The translations under genes were made by a program, and so were the position numbers. The notes beneath the pieces are model-generated. The model was not told the DNA's origin. It made no database searches and saw only the letters and a program-made list of their open reading frames with translations. From Agrobacterium sp. a22-2 (GTDB taxonomy: Bacteria; Pseudomonadota; Alphaproteobacteria; Rhizobiales; Rhizobiaceae): a stretch of DNA of 64,000 bases. The DNA is taken from the NCBI RefSeq assembly GCF_012276985.1, contig NZ_JAAXMM010000011.1, forward strand, positions 160,604 through 224,603, written 5' to 3'. Below are positions 43,243 through 51,398 of this stretch, piece after piece; positions within the stretch are counted from its first letter, which is position 1; each line of letters begins with the position of its first letter.

Positions 43243-44424
43243 TTATGCGGCGAGCCGGCTGATGGTGCGGAAGAAGGCCAGATTGTCCTGCTTCAGCTCG
43301 TCATCCAGCGGATTGGGTTGCGACGACAGTTTGACGATGACGGTCTCATGGGCCGGATCGACATAAAGCCACTGGCCGTGGATGCCGATGGCACAGAAGG
43401 CGCCGTCCTCTTCGCCGGACTGGTACCATTGGCTGCGATAACGGCCGTTCGGCATCATGTTGGGCTCTCCGGCGAGCCAGGCATCGTGGTCGCCTGCCGT
43501 CAGCATGTCGGTCAGCCAGCCGTCCGACAGGATTTGCCGGCCATCCACGGCGCCGCCGTTGCGTAGCATTTCGCCGACGCGGGCGAGATCGCGCGCAGTC
43601 ACGCAGATGCCGCCGGCGGCGCGCGCCGAGCCTTGCGCATCGACGCTGACCAGCGCGTGGTTCTTTGCGCCGAGCGGTGCCCAGAGCAGGTCGGACATCA
43701 ATGCGCCAAAACGCTTGCCGGTAACGCGTTCGAGCACCAGTCCGAGCAGGTCGGAATTGGGCGAGGCGTAGAAGAACGGGCCGCCATGCGGACGATCCGC
43801 CTTTGGCAGGGAATAGATGAACTCGGCCATGCTCTCGCTGCGCGTGTCCGGCTCCGGCGGGTTCCAGAGGGTCGAGCGGCGATAGCGCGCATAGGCGCCA
43901 TCCTTGTTGAGATAGGCTTCGTCGAAATCCAGGCTGACGCGCATGTCGAGCACGTCACGGTAGCGGCAGTCGCCATAGGCACTGTCTTTGGCCTCGGGCA
44001 GATAGTGGCCGATCGGTTTCTCGGCATCGATGAGCCCTTGCGCCTCCAGAATGCCCGAAACGATCGCCGTCAGCGACTTGCTGACCGAAAAGACGATATG
44101 CGGCCGGTTCACATGCGAATGGGGTGCGTAATATTCGGCGACCACCTCGCCGCGTTTCATCAGGACGAAGGCGTCGGTATGGGCATAGTCCAGGAACGCC
44201 CGCGCCGTGCGGGCCTCGGCCAGGCCGGTATCGATGATCGCATCGAGCATGGCCGCACCGGCCAAGGCCGTCTCCGGCATTTCGGAAGCGCAGCGGATCG
44301 GGCTGGTCGGCACGATTTCGCTCACATGCTGGAAGCTCCAGCAGCTGAAGGGGGCGGTGCGCCAGTTGGCGAGCGTCACATCCCGGCGCTCGAAGCCGTA
44401 GGTGGTCTTGAAGTGGCTGGTCAT
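43243..44424 (-). CDS. Beta-lactamase-fold serine hydrolase, NylB (6-aminohexanoate-dimer hydrolase)-like
   Basis: A 393-residue class C beta-lactamase/EstB-fold enzyme. The nucleophile motif is S113-V-S-K116 (VFSVSKSL), the tyrosine motif is Y219 in FFYASPNSD, and DMRVSLDFDEAY is a segment typical of 6-aminohexanoate-dimer hydrolases; positions are close to NylB (S112, K115, Y215 as I recall). There is no signal peptide. A linear amide or ester substrate delivered by the adjacent ABC transporter is likely; antibiotic resistance is unlikely given the cytoplasmic location. Confidence 0.82.
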   Translation of the reverse strand: MTSHFKTTYGFERRDVTLANWRTAPFSCWSFQHVSEIVPTSPIRCASEMPETALAGAAMLDAIIDTGLAEARTARAFLDYAHTDAFVLMKRGEVVAEYYAPHSHVNRPHIVFSVSKSLTAIVSGILEAQGLIDAEKPIGHYLPEAKDSAYGDCRYRDVLDMRVSLDFDEAYLNKDGAYARYRRSTLWNPPEPDTRSESMAEFIYSLPKADRPHGGPFFYASPNSDLLGLVLERVTGKRFGALMSDLLWAPLGAKNHALVSVDAQGSARAAGGICVTARDLARVGEMLRNGGAVDGRQILSDGWLTDMLTAGDHDAWLAGEPNMMPNGRYRSQWYQSGEEDGAFCAIGIHGQWLYVDPAHETVIVKLSSQPNPLDDELKQDNLAFFRTISRLAA

Positions 44425-44441
44425 GGAAAAAGCATCCGCTG

Positions 44442-44469
44442 TGCGGGAGAGCTGATCGGCCCTCCCGCA
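44442..44469 (-). other. Perfect 8-bp stem-loop after the spermidine/putrescine-type binding-protein gene
   Basis: TGCGGGAG (44442-44449) pairs with CTCCCGCA (44462-44469) around 12 bases, in the 73-base gap between the binding-protein stop and the hydrolase start. There is no T-run on the minus strand. It may protect the upstream message or reduce read-through. Confidence 0.55.
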
Positions 44470-44497
44470 TCTGTTGGTGATCTCAGGCCTTCTGCGG

Positions 44498-45532
44498 TTA
44501 CTTCTGCAGTTCGGTCCAGATCTTGGTGTAGAGTTCCTGGACTTCCGGTGCGCAGGCCAGGTTGAAGTAGCCGGCCGCCTTGGCGGAGTCCGGAATGTTG
44601 ACTTCCGGTGCGGTCTTCATGTCTTCCGGCATGAAGGCTTCCGATCCGGTGATGCCGTTGGCATAGCGGGCGAAGGACGACAGCATGGCGGCATTTTCAG
44701 GCGCCATGATGAAGTTGAGGAACAGTTTTGCGTTCTCGACATTCTTGGCGTCCTTCAGGATGGCGGCATTGTCCATCCAGATCGGGTAGCCTTCCTTGGG
44801 ATAGCCATAGACGATGTTCGGATTGGCCAGGCGACCGCGGAAGGTCGCGCCGTTCCAGTCGACGGAGGCCGCAAGGTCGCCCTTGGTGTATTTCTCGACG
44901 GTGCCGTAATCCATCGAGATCCACTTCGGCTTGGCGGCGACCAGCAGGTCGCGGGCCTTTTTCAGCACGGTCAGGTCGCCGGTGCAGGGCGTGCCGCCCG
45001 CATAGGTCACGACCATGTGCATGACATCCGACATTTCCGGCACGACATTGACCTTGCCGACCAGCTCGGCCGGCGGGTCGAGGAAGATAGCCGAGGTGTT
45101 CGGGTCGCCGGAATAAACCGACTTGTCGACGGCGATGCCGGTCGTGCCCCACTGCCACGGAACCGAATAGTGACGGCCGGGATCGAAGGGCACGTCGACC
45201 CACTTGGGATCGACATTCTTGAAGTTTTCCATCTGGTCGGGACGCGATTCCAGCAGCAGGCCTTCGCTGATGAAGATCGGCAGGGCGCTGGCGGACGGAA
45301 CGACGATGTCGAAGCCGTGACCGCCCTGGCGCACCTTGGCAAGGGCGGTGTCGTTGCTGTCGTAGTCGGTGATGGTCACCTTGACCTTGTAGGTGTCCTC
45401 GAACTTCTTGATCATCTCGGGGCTGGTGTAATTGCCCCAGTTGTAGAGGTTCAGTTCGCCCTCCGCATGGGCAATGGCCGTCGACGCCATCAGCGCGATC
45501 GCGGCTGCCGCGAGCTTCATCATATGCTTCAT
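44498..45532 (-). CDS. Spermidine/putrescine-type ABC transporter binding protein
   Basis: 344 residues with a signal peptide (about 1-23, ending AIAHA) and the PotD/PotF start EGELNLYNWGNYTSPEMIKKFED. Other family pieces are FDIVVPSASAL and GYPIWMDNAAILKDAKN. A ribosome site AGGAG precedes the ATG. The family binds polyamines and also other amines and amino-acid derivatives; the co-operonic amide hydrolases suggest an amine or amide ligand. Confidence 0.9.
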   Translation of the reverse strand: MKHMMKLAAAAIALMASTAIAHAEGELNLYNWGNYTSPEMIKKFEDTYKVKVTITDYDSNDTALAKVRQGGHGFDIVVPSASALPIFISEGLLLESRPDQMENFKNVDPKWVDVPFDPGRHYSVPWQWGTTGIAVDKSVYSGDPNTSAIFLDPPAELVGKVNVVPEMSDVMHMVVTYAGGTPCTGDLTVLKKARDLLVAAKPKWISMDYGTVEKYTKGDLAASVDWNGATFRGRLANPNIVYGYPKEGYPIWMDNAAILKDAKNVENAKLFLNFIMAPENAAMLSSFARYANGITGSEAFMPEDMKTAPEVNIPDSAKAAGYFNLACAPEVQELYTKIWTELQK

Positions 45533-45546
45533 GTTCCCACTCCTGT

Positions 45547-46356
45547 TTATTCGGATTTTTCGTTGGTTCTGCTGAGAAAGAAGAAGATCGTGACGATCAA
45601 CAGGGACAGCAGCAGAAAGACTGTCGAAATGGCATTCATTTCCGGGGTGATAGCGCGGCGCAGCTGACCCAGCATATAGGTCGGCAGCGTGTCCTGGCCG
45701 GCGGATTTGACGAATTCGGTAATGACCACGTCATCGAGTGAGATGACGAAAGCGAGCATTAGGCCGGCGAGGATCCCGGGCCAGAGCAGTGGCAGCGTGA
45801 CGAAACGGAACACCTTGAACGGCGTCGCATAGAGATCGGCGGCGGCCCGCTCCAGCGACAGGTCCATGTTTTCAAGCCGTGCCCGGATCGGCAGATAGGC
45901 AAAGGGGATGCAGAAGGCCGTATGGGCCATGATTAGGTAGCCGAGGCCGGAATAGCCGGTGGCGACCTTGATGCGCGAGAAGAAGATCAGCAGGGCAACG
46001 GCGGTGACGATTTCCGGCACCATCAGCGGCATGTTGATGAAGGAATATTTGAAGGTCAGGCCGCGATAGGCCTCGGTCCTCGTCGTGGCGATGGCGGCAA
46101 GCGTTGCCACGGCCGTGGCAATCACGGCGGAGATGGCGGCAATGCGCACCGAGCGCCAGGAAGCTTCGATCACCTGGCTGTTGTTCCAGGCGGCCTCGAA
46201 CCAGCGCAGCGAAAAGCCTTCCCAGACGGCAATCGAGGTGCCGGAGTTGAAGGCATAGACCACCAGCGTGGCAATCGGCAGGTAGAGGATGAAGAAGCAC
46301 AGCATGGCGATGGTGGCAAAGCCCGGCTGGACGCGAACGTCGAATTTGCTACGCAT
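45547..46356 (-). CDS. ABC transporter permease (PotC type)
   Basis: A 269-residue membrane protein with six hydrophobic segments and the EAA loop SLERAAADLYATPFKVFRFVTLPLL. The ATG at 46356 (GGAGG upstream) overlaps the end of the preceding permease gene by 8 bases. Confidence 0.9.
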   Translation of the reverse strand: MRSKFDVRVQPGFATIAMLCFFILYLPIATLVVYAFNSGTSIAVWEGFSLRWFEAAWNNSQVIEASWRSVRIAAISAVIATAVATLAAIATTRTEAYRGLTFKYSFINMPLMVPEIVTAVALLIFFSRIKVATGYSGLGYLIMAHTAFCIPFAYLPIRARLENMDLSLERAAADLYATPFKVFRFVTLPLLWPGILAGLMLAFVISLDDVVITEFVKSAGQDTLPTYMLGQLRRAITPEMNAISTVFLLLSLLIVTIFFFLSRTNEKSE

Positions 46357-47272
46357 GGCCACCTCCGGTCTTTCCGGCATTCTTCACATAATAGAGCATG
46401 GCGGCCAGGACGATGATCACCAGGGTGATCGACAGGGCGGCGCCGAGCGGCCAGTTTCTGCCCTGGCCGAATTGCAGCTCAATCAGGTTGCCGACCATCA
46501 GGTTCTTGCCGCCGCCCAGGATGCGCGGAATGACATAGGAGGACAGCGACGGGATGAAGACGAGGATGGAGCCGGCAATGATGCCGGGCTTGACCAGCGG
46601 TATGATGATCCGGCGCAGCACGGCAAAGCGGGTGGCGTAGAGATCGTATCCCGCCTCGACCAGCCGGAAATCGAGCTTTTCCATGCTGGCATAGAGCGGC
46701 AGCACCATCAGCGGCAGATGCACATAGGCCATGCCAAGCAGGATGGCGAAATCGGTATAGAGCATCTGGATCGGTGCGGAGATGATCCCGAGTTTCATCA
46801 GGACGGTATTGGCCAGCCCTTCGTTGCGGATCATTTCCTGGATGGCGAAGCCGCGGATCAGCAGGTTGGTCCAGAACGGAATGGTGATCAGGAAAAGCCA
46901 GATCTGGCGGTAGCTGGTCGGACGGCTGGCGATGAAATAGGCGGTGGGGAAACCGACGATCAGCGTGAACAGCGTGGTGGCAACCGCCAGCTTGATGCTG
47001 CGCCAGAGGATCGAGACGTGGGCATCGGCCAGGGACAGCGTGTTGTCGAAAATATCGCGCGACAGGAAGACGTTGAACCAGGCCTCGGTCGAGAACTGCC
47101 ATTTCACGTCGCCGTAATTGCCCGGCGCCAGGAAGGAATAGACCAGCACGATAAACAGCGGCCCGACGCCGGCGATCGCAATCAGCAGGAGGGCCGGCGC
47201 GCTGAGCAGCCAGCGGTTGCGGATATCCTGTTTGCGGAAGGTTTCACCAGACCGCGCAGCGTGGTTTGCCAT
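46349..47272 (-). CDS. ABC transporter permease (PotB type)
   Basis: A 307-residue permease with hydrophobic helices and the EAA loop RLVEAGYDLYATRFAVLRRIIIP. It starts 2 bases after the ATPase gene stops, with GAGGGA inside that gene. It pairs with the PotC-type permease. Confidence 0.9.
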   Translation of the reverse strand: MANHAARSGETFRKQDIRNRWLLSAPALLLIAIAGVGPLFIVLVYSFLAPGNYGDVKWQFSTEAWFNVFLSRDIFDNTLSLADAHVSILWRSIKLAVATTLFTLIVGFPTAYFIASRPTSYRQIWLFLITIPFWTNLLIRGFAIQEMIRNEGLANTVLMKLGIISAPIQMLYTDFAILLGMAYVHLPLMVLPLYASMEKLDFRLVEAGYDLYATRFAVLRRIIIPLVKPGIIAGSILVFIPSLSSYVIPRILGGGKNLMVGNLIELQFGQGRNWPLGAALSITLVIIVLAAMLYYVKNAGKTGGGHA

Positions 47273-47274
47273 GG

Positions 47275-48480
47275 CTAGTCCCTCAGGATCTGCGCGACAT
47301 CGTCGCTGAGGGCAATGCTGACGGTTTCGTCCTTGGAGAAGCCGCAGGGGCCGCTGCGGCTGTTCTGCTGGCGCACGGTAAACGACGTGCCATCCTGCAG
47401 CCGGATGTGGAAATGGGTGTCGGTGCCGAGATAGACGATATCGTGGATCACGCCGGACAGAAGCGCCGTGGGGGAGGGCGGCGTGACCTGCGCATGTTCG
47501 GGCCGGATCACCACCGTGACCTTGCCGGATGGAACGGTGCCTTCCGGAAAAGTTGCCGGGATTTCGGCACCGGACGACAGCCGCACCCGGGCGCGGTCTC
47601 CGGAAACCGTTATGACGTCGGCATCGAGAAAGTTGGTTTCGCCGATGAAGTCGGCCACGAAGCGTTCGGTTGGGCGGTCGTAGATATCCCAGGGCGAGCC
47701 GACCTGGCGGATCTCGCCGCTCGACATGACGGCGATGCGGTCGGACATGGTCAGCGCTTCTTCCTGGTCATGGGTGACGAAGATGAAGGTGATGCCGGTT
47801 TCGGCCTGGACGCGTTTCAGCTCGATCTGCATTTCCTTGCGCAGCTTGTAGTCGAGCGCCGAAAGCGGCTCGTCGAGCAGCAGAACCTTTGGCTTGGGGG
47901 CTAGCGCGCGGGCAAGGGCGACGCGCTGCTGCTGGCCGCCAGAAATCTGGCTGACGGCACGGTCGCGCATGGCTTCCATATGCACCAGGGCCAGCATCTC
48001 GTCGACGCGGCTCTTGACCTCGGATTTCGGCTTGCCCAGCATTTCCAGGCCGAAGCCGATATTCTGGGCCACCGTCATGTGGGGGAAGAGTGCGTAGCTC
48101 TGGAAGACGGTGTTGACCGGGCGCTTGAAAGGGGGAAGCGGGGCGATGTCCTCGCCGTTCAGCAGGATCTCGCCGCTGGTCGGGAAGTCGAAACCGGCAA
48201 TCAGCCGCAGCAGCGTGGTCTTGCCGCAGCCGGACGGGCCGAGGAGCGTGAAGAATTCATTCTGCCTGATGGTGACGTCAACGCCCTTGAGCGCTGCGAC
48301 CTGGTAGGGACCCGATCCGTAGATGCGGCTGACGCCGCGAATGTCGATGGCTGGCTTCCGCGCAGTTTCAGTCAAGAGATTCCCCCGATCTTTGCCTTGC
48401 TGGTCCGTCGTTCCGGCACCCGACGTAAAGCCATTTATGGCCGCTGCCGGATCTCTTGCTCTCATCGACGCAATATGCAT
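47275..48480 (-). CDS. Spermidine/putrescine-type ABC transporter ATPase (PotA family)
   Basis: The ATPase has Walker A GPSGCGKTT, signature ISGGQQQRV, Walker B VLLLDEPLSALDYKLR and a C-terminal TOBE domain. The ATG at 48480 has GGGAGGT three bases upstream and gives 401 residues with a non-conserved N-terminal extension; a TTG at 48375 behind GGGGGAA would give the more usual 366. It is the first gene of the minus-strand arm of the amide locus. Confidence 0.9.
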   Translation of the reverse strand: MHIASMRARDPAAAINGFTSGAGTTDQQGKDRGNLLTETARKPAIDIRGVSRIYGSGPYQVAALKGVDVTIRQNEFFTLLGPSGCGKTTLLRLIAGFDFPTSGEILLNGEDIAPLPPFKRPVNTVFQSYALFPHMTVAQNIGFGLEMLGKPKSEVKSRVDEMLALVHMEAMRDRAVSQISGGQQQRVALARALAPKPKVLLLDEPLSALDYKLRKEMQIELKRVQAETGITFIFVTHDQEEALTMSDRIAVMSSGEIRQVGSPWDIYDRPTERFVADFIGETNFLDADVITVSGDRARVRLSSGAEIPATFPEGTVPSGKVTVVIRPEHAQVTPPSPTALLSGVIHDIVYLGTDTHFHIRLQDGTSFTVRQQNSRSGPCGFSKDETVSIALSDDVAQILRD

Positions 48481-48612
48481 GCCACCTCCCGGAAACTGCA
48501 TCAGGGCTTCGCAACGCCAGGGTTTTCGCCTTCATTCGGCCGAAAAATCACCTGTTTTTGCAGTTACCCGGTGCGGCCTCCCAACCGAACCAGATCCATG
48601 GTGCCTTAAAAT

Positions 48613-48649
48613 TGGTCACTTGACCATTTTTTATTTTTGCCAATATCGT
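48613..48649 (+). promoter_or_regulatory. Amidase-arm promoter overlapped by a perfect palindromic operator
   Basis: TGGTCA-CT-TGACCA (48613-48626) is a perfect inverted repeat, extended by A/T-rich arms. Its right half contains the -35 TTGACC (48620-48625); TATCGT (48644-48649) at 18 bases is a fair -10. It lies 132 bases before the amidase ATG and about 130 bases upstream of the divergent ATPase gene. A repressor bound here would block the plus arm; the TetR protein is the local candidate, though TGGTCA...TGACCA sites are also typical of FadR/PdhR-type GntR proteins. Confidence 0.6.
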
Positions 48650-48757
48650 TTTTCTTCTGTCGGCTTGCCGAGTTAGCATCCGAGCTTGACGACAGGTGCC
48701 GGCGGCGGTCTGATGGACCCCGGACGATGGGTCGAGAGGCCAAGGAAAGGGTGACCG

Positions 48758-50185
48758 ATGACGGAGATCTCAGCGCTTTCGGCAACGGAGCTCTCGGCGA
48801 AAATCCGCTCCGGCACGGTCTCCAGCGTCGAGGTGGTAACGGCCTATCTTCAGCGGATCGATGCCCTGAACGGCGCGATCAACGCGATCGTCAGCCGCGT
48901 CGATACCGATCTTGTTCTGGCAGAGGCCCAGGCCTGCGACGCGGATCTGGTTGCCGGACGCTGGCGCGGTTTCCTGCATGGCATGCCGCTGGCGGTCAAG
49001 GATCTGAGCGAGGTTGCCGGCATCCGCTGCACCTACGGCTCGCCGCTGTTTGCCGATTTCATACCCGATTTTGACGACATTCATGTCGAGCGGATGCGCG
49101 CCGCCGGCGCGATCTTCATCGGCAAGACCAATACGCCGGAATGGGGTTTCGGGTCGCATTCCTACAATCCGGTGTTCGGCACGACGCGCAATCCTTACGA
49201 TCTGACGAAGAGTGCCGGAGGCTCCAGCGGTGGGGCGGCGGCCGGTCTTGCGGCGCGGTTGCTGCCGCTCGCCGATGGCAGCGACATGATGGGCTCGCTG
49301 CGCAATCCGGCCGCCTTCAACAACGTCGTCGGCTTTCGCCCCAGCTTCGGCCGCGTGCCGTCCGGGCCGGGGCCGGATCTCTACCAGCACCAGCTTTCGA
49401 CGGCTGGGCCGATGGGCCGTTCGGTCCGCGATGTGGCGGCCCTTCTGGCCATCCAGTCCGGCTATGATGCCCGCGATCCGTGGTCGCTGCCGCTTGAGCC
49501 CATGGAACTCGGCGAGCAGCCAAGCTGGCGCGGGCGCCGGATCGGCTGGCTCGGAGACTACGGCGGCTATCTGCCCTTCGAGGCCGGCGTGCTCGATCTC
49601 GACCGGTCGGCGCTCAAGGTGTTTGAAGACCTGGGCATGGCGGTCGACGAGGTCCTTCCGGATTTCGACATGGACAGGCTCTGGTGGGCCTGGACGACCC
49701 TGCGCAGCTGGCTGACGGTCGGCAGCATGCAGGCGATCTATGAGGATCCGGCGCGCCGGGCCCTGCTCAAGCCGGAAATCCTCTGGGAAATCCGCCATGG
49801 TCTGCGCGTCACGGCGGCGGACATCCATGAAGCCTCGAAAATCCGCAGTGCCTGGTACAAGACCTGCCTTTCCCTGTTCGAGACCTATGATTTCCTGATC
49901 CTGCCATCGGCGCAGGTCTTCCCCTTCGATGCCGATATGCCCTGGCCGCGGGAAGTCGACGGCCGCAAAATGGATACCTATCATCGCTGGATGGAAGTGG
50001 TGATCGGACCCAGCATGGCGGGGCTCCCGGTGGCAGCCATGCCGGCCGGTTTTGCCGGCAATGGCACATCGGGACTGCCGAACGGCATCCAGATCGTCGG
50101 GCCGCCGCGGGGCGATAGGGAGACCTTGCGGCTGGCGCTGGCCTATGAGGAGGCGACGGACTGGCTGAAACGCTCCGCACGATAG
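48758..50185 (+). CDS. Amidase-signature family amidase
   Basis: A 475-residue amidase. The Ser-cisSer-Lys triad is visible: K81 (PLAVKDLS), S157 in the GGSSGG motif (154-159), and nucleophile S180 in MMGSLRNPAAF. It should hydrolyse a small carboxamide or N-acyl compound in the cytoplasm. It resembles GatA-like and NylA-like amidases but has no Gat partners beside it. It is the first gene of the plus-strand arm. Confidence 0.9.
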   Translation: MTEISALSATELSAKIRSGTVSSVEVVTAYLQRIDALNGAINAIVSRVDTDLVLAEAQACDADLVAGRWRGFLHGMPLAVKDLSEVAGIRCTYGSPLFADFIPDFDDIHVERMRAAGAIFIGKTNTPEWGFGSHSYNPVFGTTRNPYDLTKSAGGSSGGAAAGLAARLLPLADGSDMMGSLRNPAAFNNVVGFRPSFGRVPSGPGPDLYQHQLSTAGPMGRSVRDVAALLAIQSGYDARDPWSLPLEPMELGEQPSWRGRRIGWLGDYGGYLPFEAGVLDLDRSALKVFEDLGMAVDEVLPDFDMDRLWWAWTTLRSWLTVGSMQAIYEDPARRALLKPEILWEIRHGLRVTAADIHEASKIRSAWYKTCLSLFETYDFLILPSAQVFPFDADMPWPREVDGRKMDTYHRWMEVVIGPSMAGLPVAAMPAGFAGNGTSGLPNGIQIVGPPRGDRETLRLALAYEEATDWLKRSAR

Positions 50186-50327
50186 AGGAAAGAGGGCTGG
50201 GTCGTTTTGCCGCTTGAATACATTGCACTCTTGGTTCTACCATTAAAAATCACGGATATTTCTTCCTGCGGCAAGTCTCTCCCATGCCGTCCCCCACGAA
50301 CATATTATCATCGTCAGGATACGTTTT

Positions 50328-51380
50328 ATGGAATTGGTTTTCGATGGACACAACGACGTCCTGTTGAGGCTCTGGCGCAACAGGGCGACCGGAGGCGACC
50401 CGGTGGCGGAATTCGCTGGCGGCGCTTCGGATGGGCATATCGACGGCCCTCGCGCCAAGGTGGGGGGCCTCGCCGGCGGGCTTTGCGCCATCTACATCCC
50501 TTCGACCGAGGAATTCGCGCTCAAGGAGCCGGACGAAAACGGTCATTATGCCACACCGCTGTCGGCGCCGCTCAAGCGCGAGCCGTCGCTCGATATCGCC
50601 CTGCAGATGGCATCGATCGCGCTCCATCTCGACCGCAGCGGTGCCTGGCGGCTGTGTCGATCGACCGCTGATATTCGCGCGGCGATCGATGCGAACGTCT
50701 TTGCGGCGGTAATGCACATGGAGGGATGCGAAGCGATCGATGCGGATCTGACCGCGCTCGACGTGTTCTATGCGGCCGGTCTGCGGTCTCTGGGGCCCGT
50801 CTGGAGCCGCAACAACATTTTCGGCCATGGCGTGCCGTTCGCCTATCCCATGTCGCCCGATAGCGGGCCTGGGCTGACCGATGCCGGTTTCGAACTGATC
50901 CGCACCTGTAACAGCATGGGCATTCTGGTCGATCTGGCGCATATCACCGAAAAGGGCTTCTGGGACGTCGCCAAAACCTCGGACCAGCCGCTGATTGCCA
51001 GCCATTCCAATGCACATGCGCTGACGCCGGTGGCGCGCAACCTGACCGACAGACAGCTCGACGCTATCAAGGAAAGCCGTGGTCTGGTCGGCCTCAACTA
51101 TGCGGTGACCATGCTGCGCGACGATGCGCGCGATAACGCGGCCACGCCGCTCACCGACATGATCCGCCACATCGATTATCTCGTCGACCGCATGGGAATC
51201 GACTGCGTGGCACTTGGGTCCGACTTTGACGGTGCAACCATTCCGGCCGATATCAGCGATGCCGGCGGCAACCAGAAACTGGTTGCGGCGCTGAAAGGCG
51301 CCGGATACGCTGACGACGATCTTGCTAAAATATGCCGGGAAAACTGGCTGAGGGTTCTGGCGTCCGCCTGGCACGAATGA
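50328..51380 (+). CDS. M19 family membrane-dipeptidase-type peptidase
   Basis: A 350-residue renal-dipeptidase-family enzyme. Zinc-site motifs are FDGHNDVLLRLW near the N-terminus, MHMEGCEAI, ASHSNAHAL and LGSDFDG. There is no signal peptide, so it is cytoplasmic. The family cleaves dipeptides, including those with D- or unusual residues, and some N-acyl amino acids. It is followed 18 bases later by the dipeptide-transporter genes, which probably supply its substrate. Confidence 0.92.
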   Translation: MELVFDGHNDVLLRLWRNRATGGDPVAEFAGGASDGHIDGPRAKVGGLAGGLCAIYIPSTEEFALKEPDENGHYATPLSAPLKREPSLDIALQMASIALHLDRSGAWRLCRSTADIRAAIDANVFAAVMHMEGCEAIDADLTALDVFYAAGLRSLGPVWSRNNIFGHGVPFAYPMSPDSGPGLTDAGFELIRTCNSMGILVDLAHITEKGFWDVAKTSDQPLIASHSNAHALTPVARNLTDRQLDAIKESRGLVGLNYAVTMLRDDARDNAATPLTDMIRHIDYLVDRMGIDCVALGSDFDGATIPADISDAGGNQKLVAALKGAGYADDDLAKICRENWLRVLASAWHE

Positions 51381-51398
51381 GCCGGGGGATCTGGATTT

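Noticed and set aside
43243..44424. An antibiotic-resistance beta-lactamase
   Set aside because: The fold is class C-like, but there is no signal peptide, and the sequence and neighbours fit a NylB/EstB-type hydrolase.
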